NCBI RefSeq assembly: GCF_011758655.1
Contig: NZ_JAAMPA010000003.1
Coordinates: 1 to 64,000, forward strand
Reading direction: 5' to 3'
DNA length: 64,000 nt
DNA from: Modestobacter marinus
GTDB lineage: Bacteria > Actinomycetota > Actinomycetes > Mycobacteriales > Geodermatophilaceae
Both the position numbers and the translations under genes were made by a program. The notes beneath the pieces were generated by a model, which made no database searches, had not been told where the DNA came from, and saw nothing but the letters and a program-made list of their open reading frames with translations. This document shows positions 18,432 through 25,861 of the stretch, piece by piece (the stretch's first letter is position 1; every line of letters starts with the position of its first letter).

Positions 18432-19136
18432 GTGCCGGGGCAGTCCGTGCTCGTGGTCGAGGACACCGACGAGATCCGTGAGCTCGTCGTCACGGTGCTC
18501 CGCCGGGCCGGGATGGACGTGCGCGAGGCCACCACCGGTGCCGCGTGCCTGGCCGAGGTGCGCCGCGAGGCGCCCGACGTCGTCGTCCTGGACCTCGGCC
18601 TGCCCGACGCCGACGGCACCGAGGTGTGCCGGCAGCTGCGCGCCGAGACCGACTGCTACGTGCTGATGCTGACCGCGCGGGCGGAGGAGGTCGACCTGCT
18701 GATCGGCCTCGCCGTCGGGGCGGACGGCTACATGGCCAAGCCGTTCTCGCCGCGGGAGCTGGTCGCCCGGGTGCAGACGATGCTGCGCCGGCCGCGCACC
18801 CCGGCGGTCCCGGAGCCGCTCGCCTCCGTGGCGGACCCCGTCCAGCGGCTGGCCGACCTCGAGGTCGACCCGGACAGCCGCGAGGTCCGGGTGGACGGCG
18901 CTGCGGTCGACCTGACCCGCACCGAGTTCGACCTGCTCGCCGCGATGGTCTCCCGGCCCGGCCGGGTCCTGCAGCGGGAGACGCTGCTGCGCGAGGTCTG
19001 GCAGACCGACTGGGAGGGCAACCTCCGGCTGGTCGAGGCCCACATGTCCAACCTGCGGCGCAAGCTCACGGCCGCAGGGTTGAGCCACCCGGAGATCAAG
19101 ACCGTCCGGGGGGTCGGCTACCGCCTGGTGGCCTGA
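18432..19136 (+). CDS. OmpR/PhoB-family response regulator
   Basis: This 234-residue protein has a receiver domain (about 5-120) with the acidic pair Glu10-Asp11, phospho-acceptor Asp54 (VVVLDLGLPD), Thr81 and Lys103 (MAKPFSP), all intact. A C-terminal winged-helix DNA-binding domain follows (TRTEFDLLAAMVSRPGRVL, HMSNLRRKL, TVRGVGYRLV). It is a DNA-binding transcription factor controlled by phosphorylation. The GTG at 18432 follows a G-rich ribosome site (GGAGG, five bases). No kinase is adjacent on this strand; the nearest is the HK at 21396-22823 on the other strand. Confidence 0.9.
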   Translation: MPGQSVLVVEDTDEIRELVVTVLRRAGMDVREATTGAACLAEVRREAPDVVVLDLGLPDADGTEVCRQLRAETDCYVLMLTARAEEVDLLIGLAVGADGYMAKPFSPRELVARVQTMLRRPRTPAVPEPLASVADPVQRLADLEVDPDSREVRVDGAAVDLTRTEFDLLAAMVSRPGRVLQRETLLREVWQTDWEGNLRLVEAHMSNLRRKLTAAGLSHPEIKTVRGVGYRLVA

Positions 19137-19182
19137 GGAAGGGCCAGGGCCGGACCCGGTCCTGGGCAGGACAGCTGCATCC

Positions 19183-19227
19183 GACGACGAGGCCCGGCCC
19201 CCTGGGGGACCGGGCCTCGTTGTCGTC
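19183..19227. terminator. Bidirectional terminator between convergent genes
   Basis: GACGACGAGGCCCGG pairs with CCGGGCCTCGTTGTCGTC around a C/G-rich loop, with a three-base bulge. It lies between the plus-strand response regulator and the minus-strand receiver-Hpt gene, whose stop overlaps its right edge. Confidence 0.7.
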
Positions 19228-19933
19228 ACCCGGCGGCCTGGCCGGCCAGGCCGGTCAGCTGGGCGAGCCGCTGGTGGGCGAGGACCCCGCGCCGGGCGTC
19301 GTCGGCGATCGCCCGGCACACGTCGGCGACCTCGGGGTGACCGAGCTGACCGGAGGCGCCGGCGAGGGCGTGCGCGGCGGCCGCGACGGCGCGGGGCTCC
19401 CCGGCGCGGACGCTGCGGGAGAGGGCGGACAGCCGCGCGGGCAGGGCGTCGGCGTACATGCCCTGCAGCCGGTCCTGCAGCTCGGCGTCCAGCTCGGCAT
19501 CGAGGTCGGCATCGTGCAGGTCCGCCACGTCGACCAGGTCGGCGGTGCGGTCGGCGGTGCGGCTGCGCACCAGGTCCACCAGCAGCCGGGCGCCGACGGG
19601 CGCGGCCAGGCAGGCGAGGGCGCCGGCGGCGGCCGCTGCGGCGCGGACCTCGTCGGTGGGGTCGGGGGTGACCACCAGGAAGTGGGCGGTGCTGCCGGTT
19701 CGGCGCAGCTCCGTCAGCAGCCCGGGGCCGTCGGCGGCGCCGGGCACGGTGGCCGAGGTGACCACCAGGTCCGGGGCGACCGCGCTGCTCAGCCGGCGGG
19801 CGTCCTCGGCGTCGGCGGCCTCGTGGACGCACCAGCCGGCCAGCTCGAGGAGGCCGGTCACCTGCTGCCGCGCGGCGGGCGAGGCGTCGATCACGAGCGC
19901 GGTCGGCCGGGCCCCGCGGCGGAGGGCGGTCAC
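19226..19933 (-). CDS. Degenerate receiver domain fused to an Hpt domain
   Basis: This is a 235-residue protein. Residues about 10-125 have a receiver fold (TALVIDASPAARQQVTGLLELAGW), but the expected phospho-Asp is Ser60 (PDLVVTSATVP) and the conserved Lys is replaced near AAPV (110-113), so it cannot be phosphorylated in the usual way. Residues about 150-235 form an Hpt domain with the phospho-His motif AAHALAGASGQLG (His188). It may be a phosphotransfer or docking protein. The GTG at 19933 overlaps the signal peptidase stop (GTGA), so it is translationally coupled to that gene. Confidence 0.75.
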   Translation of the reverse strand: MTALRRGARPTALVIDASPAARQQVTGLLELAGWCVHEAADAEDARRLSSAVAPDLVVTSATVPGAADGPGLLTELRRTGSTAHFLVVTPDPTDEVRAAAAAAGALACLAAPVGARLLVDLVRSRTADRTADLVDVADLHDADLDAELDAELQDRLQGMYADALPARLSALSRSVRAGEPRAVAAAAHALAGASGQLGHPEVADVCRAIADDARRGVLAHQRLAQLTGLAGQAAG

Positions 19934-20604
19934 GGCTGCACCGCGGTGTCGTCGTCCTGGCGGACCGCGGTGTCGTCGTCCTGGCGGACCGCGGTGGCCG
20001 GGCGCCAGATCGACAGCAGCAGCCAGCCGGCCAGCAGGGCGGGGGCGCCGTACACGAGGGCCTGGCTGACCCCCGGGGTGCGCAGGGCCTGGATCGCATG
20101 ACCGAGCTCGGGGACGACCGCGCGCACCTGGTAGGCGGTGTCGCCCTGCAGGGTGGCCTGCCACGGGTCGACCGCCACGTTGGCGTCCCCCTTGGTCTCG
20201 ACGGTCACCGTCCCGTCGGTGCCGTGCGCCACGGAGACGACGCGGTGGCTGACGAGGTGGTGGTCGTCGACCGGGATGTGGTAGGCGATGATCATGCCCT
20301 CGGTGACCTCGCTGACCGGCAGCGGCGTCACGATCGTGACGTCACCCGGGTCGATCGCCGGGGACATGCTGGCGGTCAGCATCGTCATCGTCCGGTAGTC
20401 CAGGACGTGTGGCCCGACGGCCAGCAGGCCGAAGGCCAGGGCGGCGACGGTGACCAGCAGCCGGAGGGACCAGCGGGCCGTCAGGCCGGCCACGCGCTCC
20501 ACGAGGCCGGCGGTGCGGCGCGCCCGGGCGGACTGCTGCGCCGGACGCCGGACGATCGCGGTGTCCGTGCGGAGTGCGGGGCTGGCGAGCAGGGCGGTGG
20601 TCAT
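19930..20604 (-). CDS. SipW-like signal peptidase I
   Basis: This is a 224-residue membrane protease. A helix at about 46-66 precedes the catalytic Ser motif TASMSPAI (Ser79). SHRVV (His120) and KGDAN (Asp140) follow, the Ser-His-Asp pattern of the SipW/ER-type signal peptidases rather than the Ser-Lys of ordinary LepB. A second helix lies at about 190-207. The C-terminus carries two copies of an eight-residue unit TAVRQDDD. It is transcribed right after a SipW-type exported protein (46-base gap), which is presumably its substrate. Confidence 0.85.
   Translation of the reverse strand: MTTALLASPALRTDTAIVRRPAQQSARARRTAGLVERVAGLTARWSLRLLVTVAALAFGLLAVGPHVLDYRTMTMLTASMSPAIDPGDVTIVTPLPVSEVTEGMIIAYHIPVDDHHLVSHRVVSVAHGTDGTVTVETKGDANVAVDPWQATLQGDTAYQVRAVVPELGHAIQALRTPGVSQALVYGAPALLAGWLLLSIWRPATAVRQDDDTAVRQDDDTAVQP
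19940..19987. repeat. Two tandem 24-bp units in the signal peptidase tail
   Basis: A 24-bp unit occurs twice head to tail (19940-19963 and 19964-19987) with a partial third copy. It encodes the acidic repeat TAVRQDDD at the C-terminus of the signal peptidase. Because the unit is a multiple of three, copy number can change without loss of frame. Confidence 0.85.
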
Positions 20605-20650
20605 CGCGGGTCCTCCGGGGGGGGTCAGCAGGTGGGCGGGACCGACCGCG

Positions 20651-21271
20651 TCAGCGGTCGGTCCCGGTCTGCTGCGTGCCGGTGAAGCTGAGCGCCAGCG
20701 CGGAGGTCTTGCCCTGGAAGGCGTTGTCGGCGGTGGTCGGCAGGCTCAGGGTGACGACGAGGTGGTCGGTGCCGTGCGGTGCGAGGCTGGCGGCGTCGGC
20801 GAAGGCGACGTCGGTCACCGCCGGGCCGGAGGCCACCGGGGTCGCGACACCGCTGCAGGTGTAGGTGGCGACGCCGTCGACGACCGACTCGGTCCAGGTC
20901 ACCGAGCAGGACGTGACGCTCAGCTGCAGGCCGTTGGTCGTGTCGGTGTCCAGCAGGCTGGAGGTGGTGGCGGCCGAGCTGAGCTGGATGCCGGCGAAGC
21001 CGAGGTCCCCGTTGTTGACCAGGTCGACCGAGCGGCTGATCGAGTCCCCGGGGACGAAGCCGGCGGCGTCCATCGGCAGCGTGGCGGTGCTGTCCACCGA
21101 GTCGAGGTCCAGCGCCAGGGTGCCGGAGGCGACCGAGGCGTCCAGCGGGGCGGTGCTGTCGGTGAACGTGCCGAAGGTCCCCATGCCGGCGACGGCGGCC
21201 GCGGCGCCGACGACGCCGAGCGAGCCGACGACCTTGCGGGCGGTCCCGGTGCGGGTGGTCGTGGCGGTCAT
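20651..21271 (-). CDS. Exported protein with SipW-dependent-type signal peptide (TasA-like)
   Basis: This is a 206-residue protein. The ATG at 21271 has AGGGAG upstream. The N-terminus is basic, then a hydrophobic helix (VVGSLGVVGAAAAVAG), then GTFGTFTDSTAPLDASVASGT, the classic post-signal motif of TasA/camelysin-like proteins processed by SipW. The mature part is a Ser/Thr/Asp-rich beta-type domain with two cysteines (SCSVTWTES and TYTCSGVA) that may form a disulfide. In Firmicutes such proteins build matrix fibres; here the function is unknown, but surface fibre or coat is a reasonable guess. Confidence 0.8.
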   Translation of the reverse strand: MTATTTRTGTARKVVGSLGVVGAAAAVAGMGTFGTFTDSTAPLDASVASGTLALDLDSVDSTATLPMDAAGFVPGDSISRSVDLVNNGDLGFAGIQLSSAATTSSLLDTDTTNGLQLSVTSCSVTWTESVVDGVATYTCSGVATPVASGPAVTDVAFADAASLAPHGTDHLVVTLSLPTTADNAFQGKTSALALSFTGTQQTGTDR

Positions 21272-21341
21272 GTCTGCGTCTCCCTGCGCTGGCCGTGCCG
21301 GCCGGGTGCTCCCGGCGACGGACACGACTCTGGCGGGCCAC

Positions 21342-21385
21342 CCGCAGGGCTCCCACGAGCGATCCGCAAGAGAACCGCAAGAAGC
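21342..21385 (-). promoter_or_regulatory. Four 11-bp direct repeats upstream of the exported-protein gene
   Basis: On the plus strand CCGCAGGG, CCACGAGC, CCGCAAGA and CCGCAAGA begin at 21342, 21353, 21364 and 21375, exactly 11 bases apart. Read on the minus strand the best pair is TTGCGG-N5-TTGCGG. Direct repeats with an 11-bp period are how OmpR/PhoB-type regulators bind. The site is 71-114 bases upstream of the TasA-like ATG. The neighbouring OmpR-type regulator (18432-19136) is a candidate binder. Confidence 0.45.
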
Positions 21386-21395
21386 GGCGGGGCCG

Positions 21396-22823
21396 TCAGC
21401 CGGGCAGGGGGAGGGCCAGGGTGAACGTCGTCCCGCGTCCCTCGGCGCTCGCCACGTCCAGGGTGCCGCCGTGCGCGGTGGTGATCGCCTTGGTGATGGT
21501 CAGGCCGAGCCCGACCCCCGGGACGGCGTTGCGCCGAGCGGTCGAGGCGCGGAAGAAGCTGGTGAACAACCGCCCCTGCTCGCCGTTCGGGATGCCGACG
21601 CCGGTGTCGCTGACCGACAGCACCGCCACCCGGGTCCCGCCCGCGGCGGGCACGTCGGTGAGCTCGCCGTCCGTACCCCGCCAGGCGGTCCGCAGCCGCA
21701 GCGCGACCCGGCCGCCGGCGGGGGTGAACTTGACCGCGTTGGACACCAGGTTGTCGCAGGCCTGCCCCAGCCGCAGCGCGTCACCGGAGACGGTGAGCCC
21801 GCCGTCCGGGGCGTCGACGGTCACCGCCACCCCGCGCGCCGCAGCGGTGACCCGGGCGGTCTCCTCGGCCGACCGCACGATGCCGGCCAGGTCGACGTCC
21901 TCGGGCTGCAGGGTCAGCCGGCCGGCGTCGACCTGCGCGGTGAACAGCAGGTCGCCCACCAGCCGCAGCAGCCGCTGCGCGTTGCGCTCGACGGTGCCCA
22001 GGTACTGCCGCTGCTCGTCGGTCAGCGGCTGGTCGGGGTCGTCCAGGACCAGTTCCAGGTAGCCGAGGATCGAGCTCAGCGGGGTGCGCAGCTCGTGGGA
22101 GATCAGGCTGACGAACTGGTCCTTGAGCCGTTCGGTGGCGCGCACCTCGGTCATGTCGGTGCCGACGAAGTTCCAGCCGGTCTGCTCGCCGTCGTCGTCG
22201 GTGCGCGGGGTGATCGCCACCGACACGGTCAGCCGCCGTCCGTCGACGGTCAGGTACGTCCAGTCCCGGACGTCGCTGCCCTGCTCCCGGGCGGCCCGGA
22301 CCAGGGTGGCGAACGGGGTCCCGGCCTCCCCGGGAGCCGGGTCCTCGGGTGCCAGCTCCTCGGGGGCGTGGAAGTCGGTGACCGACCGGGTGCGGACGAC
22401 GTCGGCACGGGGGAGCCCGAGCATCCGCTCGGCCCCGGGGTTCCACACCCGGACGAGGCCGTCCCGGTCGGTGCCGATGATCGACTGCTCGGTGACCGCG
22501 TCGATGACGCTGGTCATCGTCTCGGCGCGGGCGCGCAGCATCCGGGTGGCCACCTGGAGCTCGTCCGCGGTCGACTGACGCTGCGAGAAGAGGTCGCTGC
22601 GCTGGGCCTCCAGCACCCGGGCGGTGGTCTGCTGCCGGTGCAGCCGGCGGGTCAGCTCGACGACGGCGAGCAGCACGACCGCTGCGGCCAGCAGGGCCAG
22701 CGGCAGGGCGGGGCGGACGACGAGCACCACGACGCCGGTCGCGGCCGCCGCCCCCAGCCCGGCCACGCCGGTGCGGTCGACGAGCCGGGCGGAGCGGGTG
22801 ACGGGACCGGCGACCGCGGTCAC
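21396..22823 (-). CDS. PAS-domain sensor histidine kinase
   Basis: This 475-residue kinase has two N-terminal membrane helices (about 22-56). A coiled linker and a PAS domain (about 100-225, IIGTDRDGLVRVWNPGAERMLG) follow, then HisKA with SLISHELRTPLSSILGY (His243) and HATPase with NLVSNAVKFTP, DTGVGI, GVGLGLTI. It senses a signal through PAS and autophosphorylates on His243. The GTG start overlaps the stop of the upstream response regulator (GTGA), so the two form a coupled pair. The next gene downstream is the TasA-like exported protein. Confidence 0.9.
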   Translation of the reverse strand: MTAVAGPVTRSARLVDRTGVAGLGAAAATGVVVLVVRPALPLALLAAAVVLLAVVELTRRLHRQQTTARVLEAQRSDLFSQRQSTADELQVATRMLRARAETMTSVIDAVTEQSIIGTDRDGLVRVWNPGAERMLGLPRADVVRTRSVTDFHAPEELAPEDPAPGEAGTPFATLVRAAREQGSDVRDWTYLTVDGRRLTVSVAITPRTDDDGEQTGWNFVGTDMTEVRATERLKDQFVSLISHELRTPLSSILGYLELVLDDPDQPLTDEQRQYLGTVERNAQRLLRLVGDLLFTAQVDAGRLTLQPEDVDLAGIVRSAEETARVTAAARGVAVTVDAPDGGLTVSGDALRLGQACDNLVSNAVKFTPAGGRVALRLRTAWRGTDGELTDVPAAGGTRVAVLSVSDTGVGIPNGEQGRLFTSFFRASTARRNAVPGVGLGLTITKAITTAHGGTLDVASAEGRGTTFTLALPLPG

Positions 22824-23212
22824 GCGGCGCGCTCCGCGGTCAGCAGCCGGACCTGGTGCACCAGGCCGGCCACGGTGAACGGCTTGGGCAGGTAGGCGTC
22901 CGCGCCCGCCGCCAGACCCCGGGCGACGTCGTCGGGGGAGGCGCCGGCGGAGAGCAGCAGCACCCGGCAGCCGGCGGTGGCGGGATCGGCGCGCAGGGCG
23001 AGGCAGACCTCCAGCCCGGTCGCCTCGGGCATGGAGACGTCGAGCACCAGGAGGTCGGGGCGCTCGTCGCGCGCCACGCTCAGGGCCCGGGCGCCGTCGG
23101 CGACCGCGGCCACGACGGTGCAGCCGGCCCTGCGGACCGCGAGGACGACCAGCTGCCGGATGTCCTCCTCGTCGTCGGCCACCAGCACGCGTGCGGGTGC
23201 GTCCACCGCCAT
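22820..23212 (-). CDS. Single-domain response regulator
   Basis: This 130-residue receiver domain is without output domain. Asp13-Asp14, phospho-acceptor Asp58 (DLLVLDVSMPEATG) and the Lys of YLPKPFT are all intact. Such CheY-like proteins act through protein contact. It is coupled to the histidine kinase gene by a four-base overlap and is followed by the SipW module. The ATG at 23212 has GGGA/GGAG just upstream. It could pass phosphate to, or be competed by, the Hpt protein at 19226-19933; this is inference. Confidence 0.88.
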   Translation of the reverse strand: MAVDAPARVLVADDEEDIRQLVVLAVRRAGCTVVAAVADGARALSVARDERPDLLVLDVSMPEATGLEVCLALRADPATAGCRVLLLSAGASPDDVARGLAAGADAYLPKPFTVAGLVHQVRLLTAERAA

Positions 23213-23356
23213 CGCTCCGTCCCGTGGTCCGGCTCGCCCCCGGGCCGGGGACGTGGTCCGTCCCGTCGGGGAACGGCGCACGCCGGGCCGGGCTGGAGCG
23301 GCCACCGGGGGACCGTCACCCGATCAGGGGAACGCCCCCACCCGGCCGGAGACGCA

Positions 23357-23392
23357 CGACGGGCCCCGGTGCAGGTGCACCGGGGCCCGTCG
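23357..23392. terminator. Perfect 17-bp inverted repeat, terminator of the stress operon
   Basis: A 17-base arm (23357-23373) is perfectly complementary to 23376-23392 with a two-base centre, giving a very stable G/C hairpin. It lies 16 bases after the DUF3618 stop on the minus strand, so it is best read as that operon's terminator. Confidence 0.8.
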
Positions 23393-23407
23393 GGGAGTTG
23401 CCGTGGG

Positions 23408-24058
23408 TCAGGAGGGCTGACCCTGGACCTTCTGCTTGGAGTCCTGGGCCTGGCCCTTGACGTCCTGGGCAGCGTGCTGCCCCTCGGACTTGACCGTCTC
23501 GACGCCGTCCTGGGCGGTGGCCTTGACCGACTCCACCGCGTCCTGGGCGGCCGGCTTCAGGTTGTCGCCGATCTCCTGCGCGACGTTCTTGGCCTGGTCG
23601 ACCAGCGGCTGCTTGTGCTCCTTGACCGCAGCCTCGGCCTGCGAGGCGAGCTGCTTCTCCTTCTCGCTGGTCGGGAGCAGCGAGGAGACCAGCCAGCCGA
23701 CACCGAAGGCGATGAGGCCCGCGGCGAGCGGGTTGCCCTGCGCCTGGCGCTGCAGCGTCTCGGGAGCGTTCTGGACGGTCTCCATGGCGTTGTGCGCGGC
23801 GCCCTGGACGTTGCCCGCGGCGTCGTGCGCCTGGCCCTGGGCGTGCGAGGCCCGGTTGCTCATCTGGTCACGGGTGTCGTGTGCCGCCCCGAAGACCTTC
23901 TCCTTCAGCCCGGACACGCTGCTCTTGGCCTTGCCGACCCGACGGTCGACCACCCGGGTGGGGTTGACCTTCTCGTTCAGCGCGTCCACGTCGTAGCTGA
24001 GGTTCGCGCGGGTGTCCTCGATCTGGCGCCGGATCACGTCCGGGTCACTGCTGGTCAT
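23408..24058 (-). CDS. DUF3618 domain protein
   Basis: This is a 216-residue protein. The N-terminal segment SSDPDVIRRQIEDTRANLSYDVDALNEKVNP matches DUF3618, a short actinobacterial domain. A long Gln/Ala-rich helical region follows, then one membrane helix (GLIAFGVGWLVSSLLP, about 115-131) and a C-terminal tail of repeated amphipathic helices (AKNVAQEIGDNLKPAAQDAVESV) resembling LEA-like sequences. AAGGAG precedes the ATG at 24058. It is the last of three genes behind a stress-type promoter; a membrane-associated protective role is inferred. Confidence 0.8.
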   Translation of the reverse strand: MTSSDPDVIRRQIEDTRANLSYDVDALNEKVNPTRVVDRRVGKAKSSVSGLKEKVFGAAHDTRDQMSNRASHAQGQAHDAAGNVQGAAHNAMETVQNAPETLQRQAQGNPLAAGLIAFGVGWLVSSLLPTSEKEKQLASQAEAAVKEHKQPLVDQAKNVAQEIGDNLKPAAQDAVESVKATAQDGVETVKSEGQHAAQDVKGQAQDSKQKVQGQPS

Positions 24059-24093
24059 GTCGTTCTCCTTCGCGGAGTAGCTGTGGGGGAGGG

Positions 24094-24735
24094 TCAGTGG
24101 GGCTTGAGCGCGCCGGGGACCTGCTGGAGCGTGTCGACCGTCTGTTCCGGCTTCGGGTTGATCGACTTGAACCGGCTGAGGTCCACCTGGGTGACCCGCT
24201 TGGGATCGACCTGCTTGAGCTTCTTCCGGCCCATCGCGGCCAGGACGGCGGCCACGATGCCCCAGACGACGGCGACCACGAGGGTGGCCCAGGCGAGGTT
24301 GTCGAACCAGTAGGCGAGGGCCCACATGGCGGCCAGGCTGAGGAAGAGGACCAGCATGACGCCGGCGAAGGCAGCGCCACCGAGCATCCCGGCGCCCTTG
24401 CCCGCCTTGGCGGCCTCTTCCTTGGCGATCCCGCTGGCCTTGTTCGCCTCTTCCTTGGCGATCGCGGTGGCCTGGTTCGCCTCCTGCCGCAGCTCGGCCT
24501 TGGCGAGCTCGAGCTCCTGGCGCATCAGCGTCGAGAGGTCTTTGCTCACCTCACCGAGCAGGGTCCCGACCGAGGTGTTCTCCACCTCGGGGTGCCCCTC
24601 GTCGGTCATCGGCTGAGCCGTGTTGTCGTAGTGCTCGGACGCCGGCGGCGCCGCGTAACCGGTGGCACCGCTCTGCGCGTACCCGGTCCCGAGCTGTCCG
24701 TACGGCTGCGCGCCCGGGGCGCTCGGCTGGGTCAT
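24094..24735 (-). CDS. Phage-holin-family (DUF1469-like) membrane protein
   Basis: This is a 213-residue protein. A Pro/Gly/Tyr-rich N-terminus (about 1-50) is followed by a helical segment STLMRQELELAKAELRQEA, typical of the superfamily III holin/DUF1469 family. Two membrane helices follow (about 113-136 and 142-165) and a basic C-terminus. In actinobacterial chromosomes these are usually envelope stress proteins, not phage lysis genes, and nothing phage-like is nearby. The ATG overlaps the stop of the preceding gene (ATGA). It is part of the three-gene stress operon. Confidence 0.78.
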   Translation of the reverse strand: MTQPSAPGAQPYGQLGTGYAQSGATGYAAPPASEHYDNTAQPMTDEGHPEVENTSVGTLLGEVSKDLSTLMRQELELAKAELRQEANQATAIAKEEANKASGIAKEEAAKAGKGAGMLGGAAFAGVMLVLFLSLAAMWALAYWFDNLAWATLVVAVVWGIVAAVLAAMGRKKLKQVDPKRVTQVDLSRFKSINPKPEQTVDTLQQVPGALKPH

Positions 24736-25502
24736 CGCCGACCCTCACCCGTGGTGCGGGCCGGGTCGTCCCAGCCGGCGGCGGTGGTCGGGGGCACGGC
24801 GGTGGTCTCCGGGGGGACGGTGCCGTACGGCGGCGGCGGGACCGTGCCGGTGGTGCCGGTGGTCGCGTAGCCCGCGGCCGGCGTGGTGCCGGCGACGTAG
24901 TTCGTGCCGGCGGTCCCGGTGCCGTAAGAGGTGCCGGTGCGCTGCTGCCCACCGTTGCCCGAGGAGTCCTCCTTGTGGGAGGCGACGACGCCGGTGGTCA
25001 GTCGACCCGCGACGATGCCGGCCACGGCCGCGCCGAGCATGAAGGCGCCGGGCCGACGGCGGGCGAACCGGCGCACCTCGTCGACGAGGTCACCGGGCTC
25101 GCGGTCCTGCAGCCAGCCGGCGAGCTCCTCGACCTTGTCCCCGGCCTGGCGGACCAGGTCGGCGGCCGGGCCGGACGGCGTCTGCTCGCTGCCGTCGACC
25201 ATGATGCGCAGCTGCTGGGCGATCTCGCCCAGCCCCTGGCCGGCCTTCTGCTGGCCGCCGCGGACCTGCTCCTGCAGCTGGGAGCGCCCCTGCTGCACGA
25301 GGTCCTGCGCCTGGCGCTTGGTCTCCTGGGTGACCTGCTTGGCCTGGTCCGCCGCGGTGCCGGCGACCTGGCTGCCGGCCTGCTGGGCGGTGTTGCCCAC
25401 GTCGCGGGCCTGGTCCTTGGCGACGTCGGACTTCTTGGGTGCGCCGGACGTGTCTGATGCGCCGCTGGTGGACTGCTTGGGTGTGTCGATGGAGTGGGTC
25501 AT
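24732..25502 (-). CDS. Coiled-coil/LEA-like membrane-associated protein
   Basis: This is a 256-residue protein. Residues 1-110 are Gln/Ala/Lys-rich with repeated helices (AADQAKQVTQETKRQAQDLV). A segment LVRQAGDKVEELAGWLQDREPGDLVDEVRRFARRRPGAFMLGAAVAGIVAGRL follows in pieces, containing one membrane helix near 165-185. The tail is low-complexity Gly/Thr/Pro/Tyr. GGAGGA lies upstream of the ATG at 25502. It is the first gene of the operon that includes the holin-like and DUF3618 genes. I do not recognise an enzyme domain; a general-stress envelope role is inferred from the promoter. Confidence 0.7.
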   Translation of the reverse strand: MTHSIDTPKQSTSGASDTSGAPKKSDVAKDQARDVGNTAQQAGSQVAGTAADQAKQVTQETKRQAQDLVQQGRSQLQEQVRGGQQKAGQGLGEIAQQLRIMVDGSEQTPSGPAADLVRQAGDKVEELAGWLQDREPGDLVDEVRRFARRRPGAFMLGAAVAGIVAGRLTTGVVASHKEDSSGNGGQQRTGTSYGTGTAGTNYVAGTTPAAGYATTGTTGTVPPPPYGTVPPETTAVPPTTAAGWDDPARTTGEGRR

Positions 25503-25720
25503 CGTTCCTCCTCGTCCTGCATGGGCTGTACGTGGTCTGTGTCGGCTGCCTGGGCGTCCGTGCCCGTCGACCACACCCGCCTCCGCGCACGTCCCATCGC
25601 CGGCCCTTCGGGTCGGGTGGTCGTACGAGGCGGGCCGGCGAGGGCACTCGCATGCCCTGGTCGCTAACGCTCGGGGGTCCCACCGTGGCCTCGGTGGGGC
25701 GCCTTTCCGCTGGAGGCCTG

Positions 25721-25747
25721 ATACCCCCGTTGCGCGCCTCCACAAAC
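25721..25747 (-). promoter_or_regulatory. SigB/SigF-type promoter for the three-gene stress operon
   Basis: On the minus strand GTTT (25747-25744) is followed by 17 bases and GGGTAT (25726-25721), the consensus of general-stress sigma factors of the SigB/SigF group in actinobacteria. It predicts a 5' leader of roughly 210 bases before the ATG at 25502. The 360-base gap 25503-25861 also holds the promoter of the divergent siderophore gene; no ORF of note was seen there. Confidence 0.6.
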
Positions 25748-25824
25748 GGACGATCACAGATTTCGGCGGTCACCCGAGGAGGGCCGGATCGGCGACCGGG
25801 CCGCCGCGTAGGCTGCCGGCGCGG

Positions 25825-25844
25825 AGGCAAGGCAAGCCTTCCCT
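25825..25844 (+). promoter_or_regulatory. Possible DtxR/IdeR-type iron box
   Basis: AGGCAAGGCAAGCCTTCCCT resembles the iron-repressor consensus (AGGTTAGGCTAACCT core, about 11 of 15 matches) and lies 18 bases before the ATG of a siderophore-interacting protein. The match is partial, so this is a candidate only. Confidence 0.35.
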
Positions 25845-25861
25845 GACCAGAGGAGGCCGGC

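Noticed and set aside
9365-21271. Sporulation locus, from SpoIIE- and TasA/SipW-like proteins
   Set aside because: These domains are widespread in non-sporulating actinobacteria as partner-switching and export proteins; no sporulation genes are present.
24094-24735. Prophage, because of the holin-family protein
   Set aside because: No phage structural, integrase or lysis genes are nearby; the family is common in actinobacterial stress operons.
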